DNA of 64,000 nt from Neisseria arctica. Its GTDB lineage: Bacteria > Pseudomonadota > Gammaproteobacteria > Burkholderiales > Neisseriaceae. Shown here in pieces: positions 38,976 to 49,455 of this stretch. A program made the position numbers and the translations under genes. A model generated the notes under the pieces. It did no database searches and had not been told where the DNA came from. It was given only the letters and a program-made list of their open reading frames with translations. The DNA lies in contig NZ_CP091510.1 of assembly GCF_022870905.1 (NCBI RefSeq), positions 2,170,001 through 2,234,000 on the forward strand, given 5' to 3'. Positions within the stretch are counted from its first letter, which is position 1. Each line of letters opens with the position of its first letter.

Positions 38976-40637
38976 TTAATGCTTGGCAACCGACATATAT
39001 TTCAAATGGAAATTATCCATCGGATCTTTGACAGAATATCCCTCTACATAAGGTTTAACCAAGCGCACATTGGCATAGTGGTAAACATTGATATTGGGCA
39101 TATCCTTATCCAATACAGCCTCCGCCTGACGGTAAAGATCCGCACGCTGCTCCGTGCTGATACCCGGCTTGAGGGTTTCGGCCATCAAACGATCGAACTC
39201 GGCGCTACTGTATTTGCCGTGGTTGTTGCTGTTGCCCGTTTTCAGAATATTCAAGAAAGACGAAGGCTCGTTATAGTCGGCACACCAACCTGCGCGCGCC
39301 ATTTGGTATTTACCGCTGCGGCGGCTTTCCAAGTAAGTTTTCCATTCTTGGTTGGCCAAATTCACATTTACAAAACCCAAAGTCTGCTTCCACAATGCAG
39401 CGGCAGCTACGGCGTTTTTCTTGTGGTTTTCATTGGTGTTGTAAAGCAAATCAAACGAAAGCGGTTTGGCTTCGCTGTAACCGGCCTCTGTCAAGAGTTT
39501 TTTCGCTTCGGCAACGCGCTGTTCTTGGCTCCATCCTGCCCATTCGGGTTTGTTGGGGACAATGCCTTGTGTAGCCGTGGGTGTAAATTGGTAAGCCGCC
39601 GTTTCGCCGCGTCCGACCACTTTTTCGGCAAAAGTATCGCGGTCTAAGGCCAATGCCAAAGCACGGCGCACACGGACATCGTCAAACGGCGGTTTCACCG
39701 TATTTGTTTCATAGTAATACACGCACAAAAGCGGACTGGTTTTCATTTCCTCTCCCATTTCTTTTTTCAGGGTTTGGAATTGATCGCTGGGCAAGTCGTT
39801 ATAGGTGAAATCCACCTCACCCGCTTTATAACGGTTTACATCAGTAGGCGGCGAAGAAATCGGCAGGAAAACGGCACGGTCGATTTTCGTATTGGCATTA
39901 TCGTAATACCCAGGATTGCGCTCGAGCACGATTTGGCTGTTTACTTCCCAGCTCTTGAGTTTATACGGGCCGTTGCTGACAAAATTTTCAGGCGAAGTCC
40001 ATTTGTCGCCATGTTGTTCAACCGCTTTTTTATTCACCGGCTTCACCGAAGTATGTACCAACATATCGGGGAAATAAGGTACCGGCTGGCTGAGGGTGAT
40101 TTCCAAAGTGCGCTCGTCTACCGCTTTCACGCCCAACGTATCGGGAGCTTTTTTACCGTTCATCACATCGCCGGCATTCAATACGTGCGCATCATCCAAA
40201 TAGCTGGCATAAGGCGAACCGGTTTTCGGATCAACCAAACGGCGCAAGCTGTAAACAAAATCTTCGGCGGTAACGGGTGAACCGTCGCTCCATTTTGCAT
40301 CACGCAGTTTGAATATCCACACTTGGTTATCGGCACTTTCCCAAGATTCGGCCATACCCGGCGCGGTATTTCCGTCTTTATCGGTCGAAGTCAGCCCTTC
40401 GAGCAGCTGGGTCAGCAAATGTGATTCCGGCACGCCTGAAACTTTATGCGGGTCAAGAGACTCAGGCTCCGCACCGTTGTTTATGGTAATGCTCTGTGAT
40501 CCCTCAGAAGCACCGCCTGCCGAACCGGAAGCCGCCGGCGCAGCAGTTTGCGCATTATCTTTATTACACGCACTCAAGCCAAAAGCCATACCCAAAGCCA
40601 GCAACAGCGCGCCCGGCCGTACGATAGAAGAATTCAT
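38976..40637 (-). CDS. oppA: oligopeptide-binding lipoprotein OppA
   Basis: This is a family 5 solute-binding protein of 553 residues. The lipoprotein signal ends LGMAFGLSAC, giving lipidation at about Cys24. The linker is Ala/Ser/Gly-rich, and the mature domain opens with INNGAEPESLDPHKVSGVPE, the usual start. It captures peptides in the periplasm for OppBCDF. The start is the ATG at 40637, with AAGGAG eight bases upstream. Two GTG codons just before it are less likely. It is the first gene of the operon. Confidence 0.94.
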   Translation of the reverse strand: MNSSIVRPGALLLALGMAFGLSACNKDNAQTAAPAASGSAGGASEGSQSITINNGAEPESLDPHKVSGVPESHLLTQLLEGLTSTDKDGNTAPGMAESWESADNQVWIFKLRDAKWSDGSPVTAEDFVYSLRRLVDPKTGSPYASYLDDAHVLNAGDVMNGKKAPDTLGVKAVDERTLEITLSQPVPYFPDMLVHTSVKPVNKKAVEQHGDKWTSPENFVSNGPYKLKSWEVNSQIVLERNPGYYDNANTKIDRAVFLPISSPPTDVNRYKAGEVDFTYNDLPSDQFQTLKKEMGEEMKTSPLLCVYYYETNTVKPPFDDVRVRRALALALDRDTFAEKVVGRGETAAYQFTPTATQGIVPNKPEWAGWSQEQRVAEAKKLLTEAGYSEAKPLSFDLLYNTNENHKKNAVAAAALWKQTLGFVNVNLANQEWKTYLESRRSGKYQMARAGWCADYNEPSSFLNILKTGNSNNHGKYSSAEFDRLMAETLKPGISTEQRADLYRQAEAVLDKDMPNINVYHYANVRLVKPYVEGYSVKDPMDNFHLKYMSVAKH

Positions 40638-40811
40638 TCTCACCACTCCTTATTGATTGCTCCGGCAAGCCCGGATTCTTGTTCAAACTTACAATGGTTT
40701 ACATTTTTGTGGCAATTTATTTCAATCGTCAAGCATTTTTTCACTCAGTCATACGAGTAAAAGGCACGGTAATACTGGCTATATTTCATTATTTTTTGCT
40801 ATAACGGCAAG

Positions 40812-40834
40812 GCCGTCTGAAACTTTCAGACGGC
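40812..40834. repeat. DUS inverted repeat between divergent oppA and glnE
   Basis: GCCGTCTGAAA faces TTTCAGACGGC. Both neighbouring genes start here and run outward, so this hairpin has no gene to terminate, unlike most others in the window. The rest of 40638-40889 should contain both promoters. Confidence 0.8.
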
Positions 40835-40889
40835 ATTAAAGATTAATATGATAAGATTTTATTGTCTACAAACGTAAAGCCCCTCCGCC

Positions 40890-43586
40890 ATGACAGCCAC
40901 CGAATCCGCCCGCCGATATTCACAATATCTTGCCCGCCACCTCGATAACGGCAATCTCCAACCCGAAATACTCTCCCCCTGGCTCGACAAAGTACTCAGC
41001 CTTGAAGACTTTCAAAATTTCACCGATTGGCAGGCCTTAAAAGAGGCGGAAAACGAAGCAGAAATCGCCGCACAACTCCGAATCCTGCGGCGTTATGTGA
41101 TGGCCCAGATTATCACCCGCGACCTCAACCGCAACAGCGATTTGGCAGAAGTTACCCGAACCATCACCCTCTTTGCCGACTTCGCCGTCAATACCGTCCT
41201 CGACTACGCTTATGCTTATTATCAAAGCATGTACGGTACGCCGATAGGCCGGCACAGCGGACAACCCCAATATCTCAGCGTGGTAGCGATGGGCAAGGCG
41301 GGGGGATACGAATTAAATGTTTCTTCCGACATTGATTTGATTTTCATCTACCCCGAATCCGGCGATACCGACGGCAAACGTGAACGGAGCAATCAGGAAT
41401 TCTTCACCAAAGTCGGCCAAAAGCTGATTTCTCTGCTCAACGACATTACCGGCGACGGCCAAGTTTTCCGCGTTGATATGCGTCTGCGTCCTGACGGCGA
41501 CTCCGGGGCATTGGTTCTCAACGAAACTGCCCTCGAACAATATTTGATTACCCAAGGGCGCGAATGGGAACGCTATGCTTGGTGCAAAGGCCGTATCGTC
41601 ACCCCCTATCCCAACGATATCAATGCGTTGGTACGTCCGTTTGTTTTCCGAAAATATCTCGACTTCAACGCCTACGAAGCCATGCGCGGGCTGCACAAGC
41701 AAATCCGCCAAGAAGTGAACCGCAAAGGCATGGCCGATAATGTCAAACTCGGAGCGGGCGGCATACGCGAAGTCGAATTTATCGCCCAAATTTTCCAACT
41801 TATCCGCGGCGGACAAGTACGCGCCCTGCAACTGAAAGGCACACAGGAAACCCTGCTCAAACTGCAAGAATTGGAAATGCTTGATGCCGAAACCGTCCAA
41901 ACCTTACTCTCAGCCTACCGCTTCCTGCGCGATGTAGAACACCGCCTGCAATATTGGGACGACCAACAAACCCAAATGCTGCCCGACAACCCCGAACAGC
42001 AGCAATTGCTCGCCGAAAGCATGGGCTTTGCCGACTATGCCGCTTTTTCAGACGGCCTCAACACCCACCGCAGCCGCGTTAACGCCATATTCAACCAAAT
42101 CCTCGCCGACCCTGCCGAACAAAGCCATACACTAGACGACTGCTGGCATTGCATTTGGCAGGAAAACCCTGATCCAGAGGAACGCTTCAACCAACTGTCC
42201 GCCCACGGCTTCGAAGCCGGCTTGATTGCCAAACGGCTCGACCAAATCCGCTCCGGCCACAAATACCGTCAGCTATCGAGCACCGCACAGCCGCGCTTCG
42301 ATACGATTATCCCGCTATTGGTACAAGCCTCAGCCGCACAAGCTAACCCGACCGATACCCTGTTGCGTCTGCTCGATTTTCTCGAAAACATCAGCCGCCG
42401 CTCGTCGTATCTCGCTCTTTTACACGAACATCCGCAGGCATTAAACCAATTGGCCGCCCTAATGAGCCAAAGTTCATGGGTTGCTTCTTACCTGATGCGC
42501 CATCCGATTCTGCTCGACGAATTACTCAGCGCCCAACTGATGGACACCGTTTACGATTGGCCCAAACTTGCCGCCGAACTTTCAGACGGCCTGCACAACG
42601 CCGCCGGCGACACCGAAGCCCAAATGGACGTTTTGCGCCATTTCCAACATACCCAAGTTTTCCGCCTCGCCGTACAAGACCTGGCCGGTCTGTGGACGGT
42701 AGAAGCATTGTCCGACCAACTCTCCGCACTGGCCGATACCATTTTGGCTGCTGCCATACCCTGCGTATGGGCAGACACACCCAAAACCCACACCGACACA
42801 CCCAACATCGGCATCATCGGCTACGGCAAACTCGGCGGAAAAGAGCTTGGCTATACCTCCGATCTCGATTTGGTTTATGTGTATGACGACCCACACCCCG
42901 ACGCCCCCGATATTTACGGACGCTTCGCCCGGCGCCTCACCAACTGGCTATCCGCCGCCACCGGCGCAGGCTCGCTCTACGATGTTGATTTGCGTCTGCG
43001 CCCCAACGGCGACTCGGGCTTTCTTGCCTGCACTGTCGCCGCTTTTGAAAAATACCAACGCGAAAGCGCGTGGACATGGGAGCACCAATCACTTACCCGT
43101 GCCCGCTTTATCTGTGGCAAAGCCGAAATCGGCCAAGCATTCGATGCCTTGCGTCAAGAAATCCTTACCCGTCCGCGCAATCGCAGCGAACTGGCTGCCG
43201 AAATCATTGAGATGCGCGAAAAAATGTTCGCCACTCATCCGCCGCAAGAGTACAACGTCAAATACGCCCGCGGCGGTGTGGTTGATGTCGAGTTTATCGT
43301 GCAATACCTGATTCTCGCCTATTCGGGCGAACACCCTCTGCTGCTCGACAACTACGGTAACATCGCCCTGCTCAATATCGCCGCCGATGCCGGATTAATC
43401 AGCCACACACTGGCCGAACAAGCCCGTACCGCCTACCGTTTTTACCGCCAACAGCAGCACAACACCAAACTGCGCGATGCGGAAAAAGTAGAAGTTACCG
43501 AAGAAGTGCAAGCCTATTACCAAAGCGTACGCGACTTATGGCAGCAGGTATTCGGCGAAGAAGTGAGGTTTGAAAAGGCCCGATAA
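40890..43586 (+). CDS. glnE: glutamine synthetase adenylyltransferase/deadenylase
   Basis: GlnE adds AMP to, or removes it from, glutamine synthetase in response to PII and glutamine. The 898-residue product has two nucleotidyltransferase domains. The N-terminal deadenylase has SSDIDLIFIYPESGDTDG near 150-167, and the C-terminal adenylylase has TSDLDLVYVYDD near 655-666. A regulatory linker lies between them. The family is about 900-950 residues. Several uptake cores lie inside the gene (for example about 42048 and 42580). Confidence 0.97.
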   Translation: MTATESARRYSQYLARHLDNGNLQPEILSPWLDKVLSLEDFQNFTDWQALKEAENEAEIAAQLRILRRYVMAQIITRDLNRNSDLAEVTRTITLFADFAVNTVLDYAYAYYQSMYGTPIGRHSGQPQYLSVVAMGKAGGYELNVSSDIDLIFIYPESGDTDGKRERSNQEFFTKVGQKLISLLNDITGDGQVFRVDMRLRPDGDSGALVLNETALEQYLITQGREWERYAWCKGRIVTPYPNDINALVRPFVFRKYLDFNAYEAMRGLHKQIRQEVNRKGMADNVKLGAGGIREVEFIAQIFQLIRGGQVRALQLKGTQETLLKLQELEMLDAETVQTLLSAYRFLRDVEHRLQYWDDQQTQMLPDNPEQQQLLAESMGFADYAAFSDGLNTHRSRVNAIFNQILADPAEQSHTLDDCWHCIWQENPDPEERFNQLSAHGFEAGLIAKRLDQIRSGHKYRQLSSTAQPRFDTIIPLLVQASAAQANPTDTLLRLLDFLENISRRSSYLALLHEHPQALNQLAALMSQSSWVASYLMRHPILLDELLSAQLMDTVYDWPKLAAELSDGLHNAAGDTEAQMDVLRHFQHTQVFRLAVQDLAGLWTVEALSDQLSALADTILAAAIPCVWADTPKTHTDTPNIGIIGYGKLGGKELGYTSDLDLVYVYDDPHPDAPDIYGRFARRLTNWLSAATGAGSLYDVDLRLRPNGDSGFLACTVAAFEKYQRESAWTWEHQSLTRARFICGKAEIGQAFDALRQEILTRPRNRSELAAEIIEMREKMFATHPPQEYNVKYARGGVVDVEFIVQYLILAYSGEHPLLLDNYGNIALLNIAADAGLISHTLAEQARTAYRFYRQQQHNTKLRDAEKVEVTEEVQAYYQSVRDLWQQVFGEEVRFEKAR

Positions 43587-43604
43587 CCCCCTTACTTAAA
43601 AATA

Positions 43605-43648
43605 ATATGCCTATGCCGTCTGAAAATTTTCAAACGGCATAGGCATAT
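43605..43648 (+). terminator. DUS-pair terminator after glnE
   Basis: ATATGCCTATGCCGT pairs with ACGGCATAGGCATAT, 18 bp after the glnE stop. The right arm has a mutated core (CAAACGGC). Confidence 0.85.
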
Positions 43649-43845
43649 TGTTGGATATTCCATCTACAACCTTCCTATTATGCCAAACGCAAATAAAATG
43701 CCACGATTGCCGCCGCATCTAAACAAATTTTTTACAATTTCCAACCCAACCTACTAATTTTAAAATAGAATCCTCCCACCCGTTACCATACGGATATGCT
43801 ACAATCCTGCACATCTATTTTTTATTAAAATGCAGAAAGACACAC

Positions 43846-44817
43846 ATGGTTTCAGAAGCCTCGGTCGGATCGCCGTTATTTTACGGCGTCTTTTTTATTG
43901 CTGTTTTGGTGATGATCGGCATCGACATGCTGACATTGAAAAAAAGCGGCGCCCACAAAGTCAGCCCTAAAGAAGCACTGGTATGGTCGGTAGTTTGGAT
44001 AGCGGTTTCGATGGCTTTCGCCGGCTGGCTGTATTGGGAACTCGGCCACAACCAGGATTACGGCCATGCCGTTGCCTCGGCCAAAGTAATGGAATTTTTA
44101 ACCGGTTATATTCTGGAAAAATCCTTAGCGGTGGACAATCTTTTTGTTTTCCTGATGATATTCAGCTACTTCAAAGTACCACCGCAATACCAGCACCGCG
44201 TGCTGCTTTACGGCGTGTTGGGTGCGATTATTCTGCGTGCGATTATGGTATTTGTGGGTGCCGCACTGGTACGTGAATTCGAATGGGTTCTGTATCTATT
44301 TGGCGCATTCCTGCTCTATACCGGTATCAAGATGATTAAACACGATGACGAGGAAGAACAAGATCTGTCTGACAACCGCATCTTAAAATGGCTGACCAAA
44401 CACATCCGTGTGAGCAAAGAATTGGACGGTGAGAAATTCTTTACCGTTGAGAACGGCAAGCGCATTGCCACGCCCTTGTTTTTGGTTTTAATCATGGTGG
44501 AAATCAGCGATGTTGTGTTTGCAGTCGACAGCATTCCCGCTATTTTCGCCGTTACCAAAGATCCGTTTATCGTACTAACCTCCAATATTTTTGCCATTTT
44601 GGGTTTGCGCGCCATGTATTTCTTGCTGGCCGATATCGCCGACCGCTTCATCTTCTTAAAATACGGTTTGGCTTTCGTGCTCAGCTTTATCGGTATCAAA
44701 ATGCTGATTATCAAATGGGTACACGTCCCGGTGGGTATTTCGTTGTCAGTCGTATTCGGCGCTCTGGGAGCATCCATCCTCACTTCGCTGGTGTATAACC
44801 GCAAAACCAAAGGATAA
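43846..44817 (+). CDS. TerC-family membrane protein
   Basis: This 323-residue protein has about eight or nine membrane helices. TerC hallmarks are present: EKSLAVDNLFVFLMIFSYF (about 87-105) and EISDVVFAVDSIPAIFAVT (about 216-234), whose acidic residues line a metal path. Related proteins (Alx, YkoY) export Mn(II) or help metalate exported proteins. I looked for a yybP-ykoY Mn riboswitch in the 197 bp upstream and saw none. It is a single-gene transcript. Confidence 0.9.
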   Translation: MVSEASVGSPLFYGVFFIAVLVMIGIDMLTLKKSGAHKVSPKEALVWSVVWIAVSMAFAGWLYWELGHNQDYGHAVASAKVMEFLTGYILEKSLAVDNLFVFLMIFSYFKVPPQYQHRVLLYGVLGAIILRAIMVFVGAALVREFEWVLYLFGAFLLYTGIKMIKHDDEEEQDLSDNRILKWLTKHIRVSKELDGEKFFTVENGKRIATPLFLVLIMVEISDVVFAVDSIPAIFAVTKDPFIVLTSNIFAILGLRAMYFLLADIADRFIFLKYGLAFVLSFIGIKMLIIKWVHVPVGISLSVVFGALGASILTSLVYNRKTKG

Positions 44818-44831
44818 TCCTTAATATAAAG

Positions 44832-44866
44832 AAAATGCCGTCTGAAAATTTTCAGACGGCATTTTT
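44832..44866. terminator. bidirectional DUS-pair terminator
   Basis: AAAATGCCGTCTGAAAA faces TTTTCAGACGGCATTTT between convergent terC and gpmA. Confidence 0.88.
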
Positions 44867-44897
44867 ATATTATGCGGTACAAAGTATACGCTTATTT

Positions 44898-45581
44898 TTA
44901 CAAATAAAACTTCTCAATCACTTTCAGATTTTCATCCAACTTATATACCAACGGTTGGCCGGTCGGAATTTCCAAAGCCATAATGTCTTCGTCTGAAATG
45001 CCTTCAATATGTTTGGCCAAAGCACGCAAGCTGTTACCGTGCGCCGCCACCAATACACGCTTGCCGCTGATGATGGCGGGAGCGATTTGGTCTTCCCAAA
45101 ACGGCAGCACGCGATCCAAAGTGACTTTCAAGTTTTCACCGTCGGGTACTACATCGCTGGGCAGGTGTTCGTAACGGCGGTCGTTATGGGCAGAAAATTC
45201 ATCGGCCGGATCCAAAAGCGGCGGTAACGTATCGTAGCTCCGACGCCAAATATGTACTTGCTCGTCACCGTATTTTTCTGCCGTCTGCTTTTTATCCAAA
45301 CCTTGCAGTTGGCCGTAGTGGCGCTCGTTCAAACGCCAAGTTTTGATTTGCGGCACCCACAGCTGGTCGCTTTCTTCCAAAACGATATTACAGGTTTTAA
45401 TAGCGCGGGTCAGTACGGAGGTGAAAGCAATATCAAACAGATAACCTTTTTCTTTCAGCTTGCGGCCGGCGGCAGCGGCTTCGGCCAAACCTTGTTCGCT
45501 CAATTTTACATCACGCCAGCCGGTGAAAAGGTTTTTAGCGTTCCATTCGCTTTGGCCGTGGCGGATAAATACTAGTTCCAT
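44898..45581 (-). CDS. gpmA: 2,3-bisphosphoglycerate-dependent phosphoglycerate mutase
   Basis: GpmA interconverts 3- and 2-phosphoglycerate. The 227-residue product starts [20 protein letters not shown], with the phospho-histidine in RHGQSEWN (His8), and has the second catalytic His in [10 protein letters not shown] (about 181-190). The start at 45581 has GGAG seven bases upstream. The frame is open 40 codons further up but with no homology. Confidence 0.97.
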   Translation of the reverse strand: MELVFIRHGQSEWNAKNLFTGWRDVKLSEQGLAEAAAAGRKLKEKGYLFDIAFTSVLTRAIKTCNIVLEESDQLWVPQIKTWRLNERHYGQLQGLDKKQTAEKYGDEQVHIWRRSYDTLPPLLDPADEFSAHNDRRYEHLPSDVVPDGENLKVTLDRVLPFWEDQIAPAIISGKRVLVAAHGNSLRALAKHIEGISDEDIMALEIPTGQPLVYKLDENLKVIEKFYL

Positions 45582-45728
45582 GCAATTGCTCCGGGGTTGG
45601 GTTAGAGGGATTGTCATGCGCTTTATATCATAAAATAGCGCATTTGTTGACTGTACAGCAGGCATATCTTGATATGAAACAATCATATCCCTTGCCGCCA
45701 ACCGTATGATGCCGCAGATACCAATAGG

Positions 45729-45767
45729 AAAAAGCCGCCCGCATCATAATATTGTACGGACGGCTTT
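45729..45767 (-). terminator. terminator of rnpB
   Basis: AAAGCCGTCCG pairs with CGGGCGGCTTT around an AT-rich loop and is followed by TTTTC on the minus strand, 12 bp after the RNA's 3' end. Confidence 0.85.
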
Positions 45768-45778
45768 GAATTAAGGCG

Positions 45779-46146
45779 GCATATGGGCTAAACGATAAGC
45801 CGGGTTCTGTCGCGGACAGTCATTCCTCTAGGCGTACCATTGCTGATACGCTCCAGCAACCTACCCGAACACTCGGCGAGCAGCGTCATCGTGTTCTGTT
45901 TGGTCTTGCTCCGAATGGGGTTTAGCCTGCTGCGCCTTGTTACCAAGTGCACGGTGCGCTCTTACCGCACCTTTTCACCCTTACCTGTGCTGCCTAAAAG
46001 CAGCCATCGGCGGTATTGCTTTCTGTTCCACTTTCCGTCGCGTTACCGCGCCCGGCCGTTAGCCGGCATTCTGCTCTGCGGAGCCCGGACTTTCCTCCCC
46101 GCACGCTTTACGCAATGCGCGGCGACTGTCTGTTTTGCCCATATGC
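45779..46146 (-). ncRNA. rnpB: RNase P RNA (type A)
   Basis: This is the catalytic RNA that trims tRNA 5' leaders. Read on the minus strand, all landmarks are present in order. The P1 strand is GCATATGGGC, paired with GCCCATATGC at the 3' end. Then come ACAGTCGCCGC, GGGGAGGAAAGTCCGGGCTC (CR-I), CAGGTAAGGGTGAAAGGGTG, GGTAAGAGCGCACCG, GACCAAACAGAAC and, near the end, ACAGAACCCGGCTTAT. About 368 nt is normal for beta-proteobacteria. A TATAAT -10 box lies just upstream (46153-46158). The ends are inferred from P1 pairing. Confidence 0.97.
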
Positions 46147-46185
46147 GCGAGGATTATAACACGGGCAAATGTTACAACGCTTTTT

Positions 46186-46512
46186 TTATTGGGCAGTACC
46201 GCTTGCACGGGCGGCTGCCCATGCGGCATTCAAACGCGCGCCGGCTTCCTGAAGCGCATTGTCATTTTGTGCTTTGGCTGCCGTAGCTGCCTGCAGCTCA
46301 CCTTCCAAACGCGTGATTTCGGCTTGGGTTTGCTGCAAACGTGCCTGTGCCGCAGCCAGATCGCGTTGCAATGAAACGATTTTGCCGCCGTTACTGTTTT
46401 GCGCGCTCAAGGCTTGGCGAAAAGCCGCTTGCGCACCCAACAAATCATTGGCCGCATCCGCCCAAGCTGGCAAACTGACCGCTAAAAGAGTGATACACAG
46501 CAATTTTTTCAT
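46186..46512 (-). CDS. small exported coiled-coil protein
   Basis: This 108-residue protein has a Sec signal peptide (MKKLLCITLLAVSLPAWA, cleavage near residue 18). The rest is an Ala/Gln-rich helix with heptad spacing (about 45-95: IVSLQRDLAAAQARLQQTQA and on). It is probably a periplasmic coiled coil. I recognise no family. It precedes rnpB on the same strand and follows a lipoprotein gene by 45 bp. Confidence 0.75.
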   Translation of the reverse strand: MKKLLCITLLAVSLPAWADAANDLLGAQAAFRQALSAQNSNGGKIVSLQRDLAAAQARLQQTQAEITRLEGELQAATAAKAQNDNALQEAGARLNAAWAAARASGTAQ

Positions 46513-46557
46513 GGTGTGCTCCTATAGTTTAAAAAATCTTACCAACCGCAACTGCCG

Positions 46558-46986
46558 TCAGCGGCATACGGTTTCGTATTGTTTTTCGGTAATCGAACCG
46601 TCCATCACCGACATCGGGCGCAAGTCGGTGGCTGTATAGCGCTGGTTCATCAATACTTGGCCGCGCTCATCCAATAATTGCAGGGCGGTGAGACGGTAAG
46701 TTTTGTTTCGGCAGTTGATTTCCCACTCGCCTACCGCCGTTTTATAGCGCGGCGTATTCACATAACGCTCTTCCGACGGCTTCAATACGGTTTTCTTATC
46801 ACGGAAAGTCGCCAAATTTCCGCTGCGGCGGACGCTGGCAGTATCTATGCTGGCCTGGATATTACCGTTACTGGTAACCCCGATTTCCTTCCAACTGCCC
46901 GACACATTCGGTCCGGTAGAGGCACAAGAAGCAAGCAAAACGGCCAGCAGCGGCGCAACCGCGGGGCTAAGGATACGGATATTCAT
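46558..46986 (-). CDS. lipoprotein, surface-adhesin E-like
   Basis: This 142-residue lipoprotein has signal MNIRILSPAVAPLLAVLLASC with lipidation at Cys21. The mature part has the pattern seen in small Adhesin_E-type proteins: a Trp-led strand (SGSWKEIG), an IDTASVRRSGN strand, an aromatic EWEINCRNKTYRL segment with a Cys and a final Cys (YETVC) that could form a disulfide. The family call is tentative. It lies upstream of the coiled-coil gene and diverges from recQ. Confidence 0.65.
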   Translation of the reverse strand: MNIRILSPAVAPLLAVLLASCASTGPNVSGSWKEIGVTSNGNIQASIDTASVRRSGNLATFRDKKTVLKPSEERYVNTPRYKTAVGEWEINCRNKTYRLTALQLLDERGQVLMNQRYTATDLRPMSVMDGSITEKQYETVCR

Positions 46987-47056
46987 GGCTTTCCTTTCAG
47001 ACGGCCTTTAAAAAAGATAAAATGTCAGCTTTGTATCATATAACGGATTTCGCTTT

Positions 47057-49369
47057 ATGACCAACCCGCCCGCCGCACGGCAGATTTTGCACGATGTATT
47101 CGGCTACCCCGAATTTCGGGGCAAGCAGGAGCAAATCGTCAACACGCTGGCCCGCGGCGAAAGCCTGTTGGTATTGATGCCTACGGGCGGCGGCAAAAGC
47201 CTGTGCTACCAGATTCCGGCCTTGATGCGCGAAGGAGTGGCGGTAGTGGTATCGCCGCTGATTGCATTAATGAACGACCAAGTAGCCGCCCTGCATGCGG
47301 CGGGCGTCGCTGCCGCCAGCGTGCATAGCGGAACTTCGAGCGAGGAAGTGCGCCGTATTGCCGAAGAGATTGCAGCAGGCCGTCTGAAACTGTTGTATGT
47401 TGCGCCCGAACGCTTGGTGAGCGAGCGTTTTTTACGTTTTCTCGATTACAACACCATCAGCCTGTTTGCCATCGACGAGGCACATTGCGTGAGCCAATGG
47501 GGACATGATTTCCGCCCCGAATACCAGCAGCTCGGTATCTTGGCCGACCGTTATCCCGACATTCCGCGCATCGCCCTCACCGCGACGGCCGACGCCGAAA
47601 CCCGCGCCGATATCAAACACTATCTCAAACTGGAAAACAGCCCCGAATTTATCGCCAGTTTCGACCGCCCCAACATCTACTACCAAGTCATTGAGAAAAA
47701 CAACGGCAAACGCCAGTTGCTCGAATTTATCCGCAAACAGGCGGCAGGGCAAAGCGGTATCGTATATTGCCTGAGCCGCAAAAAGGTAGATGACATCACC
47801 GGTTTTTTATGTGAAAACGGCCTCGACGCCATCGCTTACCATGCCGGTATGAGTATGGAAATGCGCGAAGCCCACCAACGCCGATTTACTCACGAAGACG
47901 GTGTCATCGTGGTGGCTACCGTGGCCTTCGGTATGGGTATCGACAAGCCGGATGTCCGCTTTGTCGCCCACCTTGATATGCCGCAAAGTATCGAGCATTT
48001 TTATCAGGAGTCCGGCCGCGCCGGGCGCGACGGCCTGCCGGCTGTCAGCTGGTTATGCTACGGTCTTAACGACTGGGTAATTCTGCGCGAACGCATCCAG
48101 CAGGGCAACGGTAGCGATATACAAAAACAAATCGAGCAGCAAAAACTCGATGCTATGTTGGGTGTATGTGAAACCGCTGACTGCCGCCGCACGGCGTTAC
48201 TGCAACATTTCGGTGAAACTACCCAAGCCTGCGGGCATTGCGACAACTGCCTCCACCCGCCTGTACGCTTTGACGGCACAGTATTGGTGCAAAAACTACT
48301 CAGCTGTGTATACCGTGTAGGACAGAACTTTGCAGCAGGCTACGTTATCAATGTATTACGCAGCAAAACAGATGATTGGATCAAAAGCAACGGCCACGAC
48401 AAACTCTCTACCTTCGGCATCGGCGACACGCTGTCCGACAAAGAATGGCGCGGCGTAGTTCGGCAATGTATCGGCTTGGGCTTGCTCAACGTCAATGTGA
48501 TGCAACATCAAGCCTTGCAGCTCACCGAAGCCGCCAAGGCCGTACTCAAAGGCAGCACACCCGTTTGGCTGCGCCCGCTCAAACGCGACAAGACCGCCAT
48601 CGAAAAACCGAAAGACGAATGGCTGCGTACCGAACGCGAAGAACGCATTTGGCAAGCCTTACGCCAATGGCGAATCGGCAAAGCCAAAGCCGAAGAAGTA
48701 CCCGCTTATGTAATTTGCGGCGACAAAACCCTACGCGACATCGTTGAAAAAATGCCGCAAACCGTGGCCGAGCTACATGATATTTACGGACTGGGCGAAG
48801 CGAAAATCCAAAAATTCGGTTTAGAAATCCTCGAGATTTGCTCCTTAACACATCACATGCCGTCTGAAAACGTACCACCCGTATCCGATACACTCGAAGA
48901 CAACCGAAGTCGTGCCCTTCGTACCTCCCTGCTGGAATGGCGCACCCGTCAGGCGCAAACAGAAGGCTGCGCCCCGAGTAAAATCTGTGCCGACGAAAGC
49001 ATTGAAGACATGCTTAATTACACGCCCGCCAATACCCTCGACCTACAAGGCATTTACGGCTTGGGCGAAGTACGCGCCGGGAAATACGGTACGGATATTT
49101 TAGCCGTTTGCGCTCCTTTTTCAGACGGCCTTTCCGAAGAGGCTGCACGGCGACGCCGGCTGATGCGCTCCCTGCTGCAATGGTGTTCGGAAACAGCAGC
49201 AACAGAAGGCATAGAAGAATATCAGGTATTCAGCAAAATCACTTTGCGCGCAATCGCCGCCAAACAACCGCAAACCTTAGCCGAATTGCAAGCCGTACAC
49301 GGAGTGGATGAAACGAAAGCTGTCCGATACGGAATGGAAGTTTTACAAATTTGCAAGCGCAAAGAGTAA
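47057..49369 (+). CDS. recQ: ATP-dependent DNA helicase RecQ with three HRDC domains
   Basis: RecQ is a 3'-5' helicase in recombination and repair, and in Neisseria it affects pilin variation. The 770-residue product has Walker A MPTGGGKS (about 42-49), [18 protein letters not shown] (about 139-156), the RQC zinc site ([12 protein letters not shown] to CGHCDNC) and a winged helix. After residue 510 three HRDC-like repeats follow (about 515-590, 610-685 and 695-770), each with an [13 protein letters not shown] or [17 protein letters not shown] turn. E. coli RecQ has one HRDC. Uptake cores lie in the linkers between HRDC repeats (about 48859 and 49122). Confidence 0.96.
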   Translation: MTNPPAARQILHDVFGYPEFRGKQEQIVNTLARGESLLVLMPTGGGKSLCYQIPALMREGVAVVVSPLIALMNDQVAALHAAGVAAASVHSGTSSEEVRRIAEEIAAGRLKLLYVAPERLVSERFLRFLDYNTISLFAIDEAHCVSQWGHDFRPEYQQLGILADRYPDIPRIALTATADAETRADIKHYLKLENSPEFIASFDRPNIYYQVIEKNNGKRQLLEFIRKQAAGQSGIVYCLSRKKVDDITGFLCENGLDAIAYHAGMSMEMREAHQRRFTHEDGVIVVATVAFGMGIDKPDVRFVAHLDMPQSIEHFYQESGRAGRDGLPAVSWLCYGLNDWVILRERIQQGNGSDIQKQIEQQKLDAMLGVCETADCRRTALLQHFGETTQACGHCDNCLHPPVRFDGTVLVQKLLSCVYRVGQNFAAGYVINVLRSKTDDWIKSNGHDKLSTFGIGDTLSDKEWRGVVRQCIGLGLLNVNVMQHQALQLTEAAKAVLKGSTPVWLRPLKRDKTAIEKPKDEWLRTEREERIWQALRQWRIGKAKAEEVPAYVICGDKTLRDIVEKMPQTVAELHDIYGLGEAKIQKFGLEILEICSLTHHMPSENVPPVSDTLEDNRSRALRTSLLEWRTRQAQTEGCAPSKICADESIEDMLNYTPANTLDLQGIYGLGEVRAGKYGTDILAVCAPFSDGLSEEAARRRRLMRSLLQWCSETAATEGIEEYQVFSKITLRAIAAKQPQTLAELQAVHGVDETKAVRYGMEVLQICKRKE

Positions 49370-49388
49370 AATAGTAGCACTCCAAATA

Positions 49389-49424
49389 CACAGGCCGTCT
49401 GAAACTATTTTCAGACGGCCTGTG
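49389..49424. terminator. bidirectional DUS-pair terminator
   Basis: ACAGGCCGTCTGAAA faces TTTCAGACGGCCTGT between convergent recQ and the M50 protease gene. Confidence 0.88.
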
Positions 49425-49455
49425 TGCTTTGAACCCTATCGGGCAAAGCAATATC

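Noticed and set aside
43650..43845. Possible Mn(II) (yybP-ykoY) riboswitch before the TerC gene
   Set aside because: The conserved loop sequences of that riboswitch class are not visible.
45840..46286. Open frame of about 148 codons on the plus strand across the RNase P RNA
   Set aside because: The sequence is fully explained by rnpB structure on the minus strand. The translation has no family resemblance and an odd composition.
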